This document shows, in pieces, positions 60,010 through 64,000 of a stretch of 64,000 bases of DNA. The position numbers and the translations under genes are program-made. Numbering within the stretch: position 1 is the stretch's first letter; every line of letters starts with the position of its first letter. This stretch comes from Bhargavaea ginsengi (GTDB taxonomy: Bacteria > Bacillota > Bacilli > Bacillales_A > Planococcaceae), in NCBI RefSeq assembly GCF_900109165.1, contig NZ_FNZF01000001.1, forward strand, positions 983,376-1,047,375, in the 5' to 3' direction. A model generated the notes under the pieces. The model was not told the origin of the DNA, did not search any database, and saw only the letters and a program-made list of their open reading frames with translations.

Positions 60010-60717
60010 ATGATGAATCTGACCCATGAACAAAAGCGCCAACTGAATAGTTACAGCATTTATACAGGCGAACCCGCACACCCTCTATTTACCCTAAAAT
60101 CCTTGAAATCCGACCCGGAAAGTGCACTCCGCCTGGTCCGTGCGGTAAGCGGAGCGGACAATCCGGCGGTCGCCGCCTCCTACTTCAGCCGGCGGATCGG
60201 CATGTTTACGGCGATGCAGCTGTATACACTGATCGTTTACGAAGAGGTCTGGGAGGGGCCGGATGACGCCATCCGGTTCGGTGCCATCGAAGAGTACGGC
60301 AAGCTCTCCGTCAGCACCTTCCTTTCGGCCGGCGGCTATGTCATGGCAGACGAAGCAGATCGGACAGAAACGATCCGGAAAATCCTGAGGACCTATACCA
60401 AAGAGGTGTCGGATGCACTCCGGACGGTTTCGTCCGCTTCGTCCCTCACACACTGGGAGAATTTATTCGGCTTCCTGCTGTATCACCTGCATGTGCTGCT
60501 GTCAGATCCTTGGACTGCAGAAGAAGCTGAGGCCGTCATGGAGATTTTGAAAGATGACCGGACATGGGTGGGGCTGGCACAGGGTTCCCTCTTCGCCAAG
60601 TATCTCCGGGGTTCGCGTCCTTCACTCCTTCTCAATACGACCGTCCGCACGACGTGCTGCCACTCCAAAGATGTCCCCGGACTCATGCAATGCGGGTATT
60701 GCCCGCTGAAGCGGTAG
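60010..60717 (+). CDS. FhuF-like iron-sulfur protein (ferric siderophore reductase C-terminal motif)
   Basis: 235 residues from ATG 60010 (or 60013). The C-terminus CCHSKDVPGLMQCGYCPLKR has the CC-x10-C-x2-C spacing of FhuF proteins, which bind a [2Fe-2S] cluster and reduce iron in siderophores. The rest is helical as expected (FSRRIGMFTAMQLYTLIVYE). TATAAT lies at 59998-60003, only seven bases before the ATG, and there is no ribosome site, so a leaderless mRNA is possible. Longer frames upstream would contain that promoter. Confidence 0.75.
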   Translation: MMNLTHEQKRQLNSYSIYTGEPAHPLFTLKSLKSDPESALRLVRAVSGADNPAVAASYFSRRIGMFTAMQLYTLIVYEEVWEGPDDAIRFGAIEEYGKLSVSTFLSAGGYVMADEADRTETIRKILRTYTKEVSDALRTVSSASSLTHWENLFGFLLYHLHVLLSDPWTAEEAEAVMEILKDDRTWVGLAQGSLFAKYLRGSRPSLLLNTTVRTTCCHSKDVPGLMQCGYCPLKR

Positions 60718-60732
60718 CTTTCCCAGACCAAA

Positions 60733-60781
60733 TAAAAGGAGCCGCGGAGGGATTCATGCCCTCCCCGCGGCTCCTTTTTTT
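60733..60781. terminator. Bidirectional terminator
   Basis: AAAAGGAGCCGCGG and CCGCGGCTCCTTTT flank an inner AGGG/CCCT, between convergent genes. Confidence 0.92.
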
Positions 60782-61514
60782 ATCCGAATATCCTTGCGAA
60801 GAATCCCTTTTTTTGTTCTTCTGCCGGAGCGGCCTGAAAGCTTGCCTGCTTTTCCCGGTCTTCCTCGATCTGCAGAAGCACTTCGTCCAGCACTTTCTTC
60901 ATCAGCTGCACTTCCTGCTTCAGAGACTGGTTCTCCTTGATGACGGTATCCGCCTGTTCCTTGGAGATCGCCGGAGCTTCCGGGAGGCCCTTGCGCAGCG
61001 CTTCGCTTGTACGCGCAGGAAGATCCTTGTTCAGCCCGATGATCATTTCCCGGACTTCCCGGATCTCCTTCATTTCTTCTTCCTGCTTGGCTGTGTTCTC
61101 AACAAGCGCCTGGTGGATCCGGTCATTTCCTTCCACTTGGCTTTTCGCCATCGTCATCAGCAGTTCCTTCAGCTGCTCGTTGGCCTGCTCCTGCTTTTCC
61201 AGCTTCTTCAGCAGGTTGATGAAAGTTTCAGGAGTAGCCGGGATATTTTCCTGGCGCTCCACGATCATGCCGCCGAAACGGTCGAGAAGGATATCTTCCA
61301 CTTCCCGGTAATCCGTCCGCTTCATGCCCTTTTCGCGCTGGGCGGTGATGACTTCCTGGATAGTTTTGATGCGCTCGATCTGTTCATCCGTGTACATGCG
61401 GCCGTGGACAAAGTCCTGCTCCACATCCCCGATGAGGCCGCGGTCTTCCCAGTTGCGCAGCGTATGTGATTCGATGCCGAATTCCTTGGTGACGTCCCCT
61501 ATGTATTTAACCAT
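60780..61514 (-). CDS. MerR-type HTH protein with long coiled coil
   Basis: 244 residues from ATG 61514, preceded by GAGGAGGAGC. N-terminal MerR-like winged helix (YIGDVTKEFGIESHTLRNWE, then RGLIGDVEQDFVHGRMYTDE) to about residue 75, followed by heptad-rich coiled coil (about 95-225) and a short C-terminal KKGFFARIFG. The combination of DNA-binding head, coiled coil and basic-amphipathic tail recalls RacA-like or chromosome-organising proteins more than a metal-sensing MerR, which would have cysteines. Repeated ATGTTAG boxes upstream suggest it binds its own promoter. Confidence 0.75.
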   Translation of the reverse strand: MVKYIGDVTKEFGIESHTLRNWEDRGLIGDVEQDFVHGRMYTDEQIERIKTIQEVITAQREKGMKRTDYREVEDILLDRFGGMIVERQENIPATPETFINLLKKLEKQEQANEQLKELLMTMAKSQVEGNDRIHQALVENTAKQEEEMKEIREVREMIIGLNKDLPARTSEALRKGLPEAPAISKEQADTVIKENQSLKQEVQLMKKVLDEVLLQIEEDREKQASFQAAPAEEQKKGFFARIFG

Positions 61515-61542
61515 TGCTCCTCCTCTTTCCGGTCGGTTGCTT

Positions 61543-61616
61543 ATGTTAGCTTTCTCTGCTTCCCATTGTATCATGGAATCCGGCTCATGTTAGGGGTAAA
61601 TTAGTCTAATGTTAGC
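61543..61616 (-). promoter_or_regulatory. Helically phased ATGTTAG boxes in the MerR-like promoter
   Basis: ATGTTAGC at 61543, ATGTTAGG at 61587, ATGTTAGC at 61609: spacings 44 and 22 bases, multiples of two helical turns. On the minus strand TGATACAAT is an extended -10 (TACAAT at 61570-61565), and one box covers the -35 position. Confidence 0.5.
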
Positions 61617-61644
61617 CTGACAAAACAGCAAGGCTGCCGCACTA

Positions 61645-61679
61645 TAAAAAAAACGGCAACGGAGCCATTCCGTTGCCGT
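61645..61679 (-). terminator. Terminator of the persulfide operon
   Basis: ACGGCAACGGA and TCCGTTGCCGT; on the minus strand followed by TTTTTTTT. Confidence 0.92.
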
Positions 61680-61692
61680 CCTGATGATTCTG

Positions 61693-62253
61693 TTATGACT
61701 CGACCGGACCGTTCCAGTCGCCCATGCCCGGTGCCACACGGATCAGGTTCTTTCTTCCGAGTGTTTCGAGCGTGTCGCACGCCATGCCCGCACGGCCGCC
61801 GGAGCGGCACATGATGTAGACATCGCCCTCTGCCGGGATTTCATCCGCACGCTGTTCAACCTGGCCGAGCGGGATGTTTTTCGCACCCGGCGCATGGCCT
61901 TCCGTGAACTCGTCCGGCTCACGGACGTCGATCAGTGTGACCTGGCCTTTATCAGCGATGTCCAGGTACTCTTCATTCGTAATGGTTTTCAATTGGGATT
62001 CCTCCTTGTCCGAAGCATGTTCTCCGCCTTTGCGGACATAGTGTTTCATCACATCGCCTTCTTCGACGAGTTCCAGGTATTCGTGACCCGTGTTCTTTGC
62101 CCACATGGGAATGTCCGCGATCGATCCGCGGTCGGTCACCACCACTTCCAGTACATCTCCGGCCGACAGCTCGTCAATCGCTTTTTTCGTCCGGACGACC
62201 GGCATCGGGCAGGCGAGCCCTTTTGCGTCCAATGTCTTCGTCACATTTTCCAT
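61693..62253 (-). CDS. TusA-rhodanese fusion protein
   Basis: 186 residues from ATG 62253 with AGGAGGG upstream. Residues about 1-75 are a TusA domain with its active Cys in GLACPMPVVRTKKAID; about 90-186 form a rhodanese domain with the active loop MCRSGGRAGMA. Such fusions (B. subtilis YrkF, first half of S. aureus CstA) move persulfide sulfur between carriers. It is last in the operon downstream of DsrE, with a CsoR/CstR-type box 460 bases upstream. Confidence 0.92.
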   Translation of the reverse strand: MENVTKTLDAKGLACPMPVVRTKKAIDELSAGDVLEVVVTDRGSIADIPMWAKNTGHEYLELVEEGDVMKHYVRKGGEHASDKEESQLKTITNEEYLDIADKGQVTLIDVREPDEFTEGHAPGAKNIPLGQVEQRADEIPAEGDVYIMCRSGGRAGMACDTLETLGRKNLIRVAPGMGDWNGPVES

Positions 62254-62299
62254 TATTGCATTCCCTCCTGAGCATCGGCTCAATCTTTGTAATCCTAAA

Positions 62300-62689
62300 T
62301 CAGAATGTCAGTGTAATGTCCGCGTCTTTCGCGTAGCCGAGGAACGTCACCGCACCGCCGACTTCCGTGCCGTCCGTGAAATCCTCTTTCTTGAGGCCCA
62401 TGACGTCCATCGTCATCTGGCATGCGATGAATTTGACGCCGAGTTCCTGCGCCATGCCGACGAGTTCTTCGATCGACGGGACATTCGCATTCGCGAATCC
62501 TTCCGCGAAGTGCTCCTTGCCTTCCGGCATCGGCAGCTGCTTCAGGCCTTCCTTGTGGATCAGGTTCAGGCCTTCGAACGTGAAGAAAATCTCGACTTCC
62601 CCGTCTGTTGCCGCTGCGGCGGTTGCGATATTGAATACTTTGTAGGCGTCGAACATTCCGCCGTTTGCTGCGATGATGGCTACTTTCAT
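62300..62689 (-). CDS. DsrE/DsrF-like sulfur carrier protein
   Basis: 129 residues. Start MKVAIIAANGGMFDAYKVF, then EVEIFFTFEGLNLIHK and the single conserved Cys in GVKFIACQMTMDVMGL near residue 90, the persulfide-carrying position of DsrE-like proteins (B. subtilis YrkE). GGAGGAACTCAC precedes the ATG. The neighbours are a TusA-rhodanese fusion, a TauE exporter and a rhodanese, so it probably accepts sulfane sulfur in persulfide detoxification. Confidence 0.9.
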   Translation of the reverse strand: MKVAIIAANGGMFDAYKVFNIATAAAATDGEVEIFFTFEGLNLIHKEGLKQLPMPEGKEHFAEGFANANVPSIEELVGMAQELGVKFIACQMTMDVMGLKKEDFTDGTEVGGAVTFLGYAKDADITLTF

Positions 62690-62714
62690 TTGTGAGTTCC
62701 TCCTAATATACAGT

Positions 62715-62728
62715 TACCCGTATGGGTA
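62715..62728. promoter_or_regulatory. CsoR/CstR-type operator
   Basis: TACCCGTATGGGTA: TACCC/GGGTA arms around GTAT, in the 64-base space upstream of the dsrE-like gene. CsoR-family repressors bind G-tract inverted repeats of this kind; a partial gene of that probable family lies at the end of the window. Confidence 0.6.
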
Positions 62729-62753
62729 TATTGGTATGCAAAAAAATATTGGT

Positions 62754-63557
62754 TTACAGCAGTTGCAAGAACAGGTCGCGCCAGATATTGATGGCGGTGG
62801 CTGCAATGAGAATCGCAAGGAGCCACTTAAGGACCTTCGTGTTCATTTTCTGGCCGGCCTTTGCACCAATCGGCGCAGCAATCAGGCTGGCCACGATCAT
62901 GATGACCGCTGGCCAAAGCAGGACCTGTCCGGTAAACACTTTGCCGGCGGTCGAGCCGATCGACGAGATGAACGTGATCGCAAGGGATGTCGCGATGGTC
63001 ATCCGTGTCGGGATGTTCAGCACCGTCAGCATGATCGGCACAAGCAGGAAGGAACCGGCCGCACCGACGATACCGGCGCCGATTCCCACAATAAACGCGA
63101 GCACTGCCGCAAGCGGGACCGAAAACGGCACGTCTTCCTCCGGCATGTCCGGCACTTCCTTTTTCGGGATGAACATCATGACAGCCGCAATGGCTGCCAA
63201 CATGCCGTAGACGACGTTGACCGTCATTTCACTCAATCCTGAGGATCCGAATCCTCCGATGAAACTGCCGGCCAGAATGGCCGCGCCCATAACGATGATC
63301 AGCTTTTTGTTCAGGTAGCCGCTGCTTCGGTAGGCCCAGACCCCGCCGATGGTCGCGAAGATGACCTGTACCGCGCTGATGCCGGCGACTTCATGGGCCG
63401 TGAAAGCCGCAAAGCCGAGCATCGGCGGGATATAGAGGAGCATCGGGTATTTGATGATCGATCCGCCGATTCCGACCATGCCGGAGATGAATGAGCCAGC
63501 AAACCCGATCGCGAACAGGGTCAGGATGAACGGAAGCGTCAATTCCGCGCCGCTCAC
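62754..63557 (-). CDS. TauE/SafE-family sulfite exporter
   Basis: 267 residues with eight or nine hydrophobic helices. Family motif at the N-terminus GFAGSFISGMVGIGGSIIKY and the matching second repeat GIGAGIVGAAGSFLLVPIML. TauE proteins export sulfite or sulfoacetate; in cst/yrk operons they are thought to remove sulfite or thiosulfate formed from persulfides. It overlaps the upstream rhodanese gene by four bases. Confidence 0.92.
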   Translation of the reverse strand: MSGAELTLPFILTLFAIGFAGSFISGMVGIGGSIIKYPMLLYIPPMLGFAAFTAHEVAGISAVQVIFATIGGVWAYRSSGYLNKKLIIVMGAAILAGSFIGGFGSSGLSEMTVNVVYGMLAAIAAVMMFIPKKEVPDMPEEDVPFSVPLAAVLAFIVGIGAGIVGAAGSFLLVPIMLTVLNIPTRMTIATSLAITFISSIGSTAGKVFTGQVLLWPAVIMIVASLIAAPIGAKAGQKMNTKVLKWLLAILIAATAINIWRDLFLQLL

Positions 63558-63907
63558 CCGTTATAGGCTCCCATGCCGCCGCGGACATTCACGACGTTCT
63601 CAAATCCGTTTTTCTTGAGAACCCGTGCCGCCTGAGCGCTCCGCATGCCGCTCTGGCAGATTACAACGGTCTCTTTGGACTTATCTAGAGATTCCGTCCT
63701 GGACGGCAATGTGTTCAGCGGGATGTTTTTAAATTCCTTGATATGGCGGGCTTTGTATTCCGCAGGGGTACGGACATCGACAAACTGCACCGACTTGTTG
63801 CCGAGCTTGTCCTTCAGCCCCGCCGCATCAATGGTCCGCACGCCCTTCGCCGGCATCATACGCCAGGCGAAAAAGGCGACGATGATCAAAATGATCAGCC
63901 ATTCCAT
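63554..63907 (-). CDS. Membrane-anchored rhodanese-like protein
   Basis: 117 residues. One N-terminal helix (WLIILIIVAFFAWRM, about residues 3-18) and a single rhodanese domain with DVRTPAEYKARHI and the active-site loop ICQSGMRSAQAARVL (Cys near residue 83). It would handle sulfane sulfur at the inner face of the membrane. GGAAAGGAAGCGAG precedes the ATG. First complete gene of the sulfur operon in this window. Confidence 0.92.
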   Translation of the reverse strand: MEWLIILIIVAFFAWRMMPAKGVRTIDAAGLKDKLGNKSVQFVDVRTPAEYKARHIKEFKNIPLNTLPSRTESLDKSKETVVICQSGMRSAQAARVLKKNGFENVVNVRGGMGAYNG

Positions 63908-63942
63908 GGTGACTCGCTTCCTTTCCTGTTACCAGTGCCTGC

Positions 63943-64000
63943 TCAGCTTGATTTGACGAGCAGGTCGATCGCTTCCTGGACCTTATCGCTTGTTTCCTCA
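63943..64000 (-). CDS. 3'-end of a gene, probably CsoR/CstR-family repressor (partial)
   Basis: Only the last 18 codons are present, ending EAIDLLVKSS and TGA (63945-63943). The C-terminal helix ending and the position directly before rhodanese/TauE/DsrE/TusA genes match CstR (YrkD)-type persulfide sensors, and an operator of that type lies inside the operon. Too short to be certain; it could be another small helical protein. Confidence 0.4.
   Translation of the reverse strand, partial: EETSDKVQEAIDLLVKSS

Overview
The window is a continuous, densely coded stretch of a fairly GC-rich Bacillota chromosome. Strong AGGAGG-type ribosome binding sites, frequent TTG/GTG starts, a SAM-I (S-box) leader, a preQ1-I leader and families such as DUF2187/YkvS, YqxD, YwqG and YusW point to Bacillales. 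A Planococcaceae-type genome is my best inference, not a demonstrated assignment. There are no rRNA or tRNA genes, no insertion sequences and no CRISPR array. Both ends cut genes: a sensor kinase at the left and a probable CsoR/CstR-family repressor at the right.

Layout. 1-9.5 kb: two two-component systems (a NarL/LiaR-like pair; an OmpR regulator and multi-span kinase with a 57-codon membrane protein wedged between them), a DinB protein, a K+ channel and an alpha/beta hydrolase. 9.5-16.5 kb: EamA exporter, tandem BCCT betaine-type transporters, split CopC/CopD, queT under a preQ1 riboswitch, PspC. 16.5-23.5 kb: sulfur and methionine region with an Ssu-like ABC importer, cysK, hom (without ACT domain) and metY behind an S-box. 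23.6-31.5 kb: YwqG, a PlsY-like protein, then ald, an omega-aminotransferase, a (methyl)malonate-semialdehyde dehydrogenase and a divergent PucR-type regulator. Together these look like a beta-alanine/omega-amino acid catabolic unit in which alanine dehydrogenase regenerates pyruvate. 31.6-46.6 kb: two long minus-strand catabolic operons (carbamoylase, PaiB, C45 acyltransferase, amidohydrolase, SSS symporter with small partner; and ALDH, SDR, tartrate/IPM-type dehydrogenase, M20 deacylase, PanF-like symporter with small partner) flanking an amino acid permease. 47-54 kb: YeiH exporter with divergent LysR regulator, YhhN, pepT, NUDIX, a membrane zinc peptidase, a YusW-like lipoprotein and a compact type I toxin-antitoxin candidate. 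54-64 kb: a second NMT1-type ABC importer, a Ca2+ antiporter operon, an FhuF-like protein, a MerR-like coiled-coil protein and a persulfide/sulfite operon (rhodaneses, TusA fusion, DsrE, TauE).

Three things stand out beyond the gene list. (1) At least seven intergenic spaces carry arrays of 20- or 21-bp units. Each array has its own conserved core of about 12 bp and variable remainders, and nearly all start within a few bases to a few tens of bases of a stop codon. I do not recognise this as a named element. (2) A palindromic operator with core GACAATGTGTC sits beside the PucR-type regulator gene and recurs in front of both long catabolic operons, defining a candidate regulon. (3) A 37-codon hydrophobic peptide gene at 54.1 kb is faced by a convergent promoter with consensus-like -35 and -10 boxes and terminators arranged as in txpA/ratA-type type I modules.
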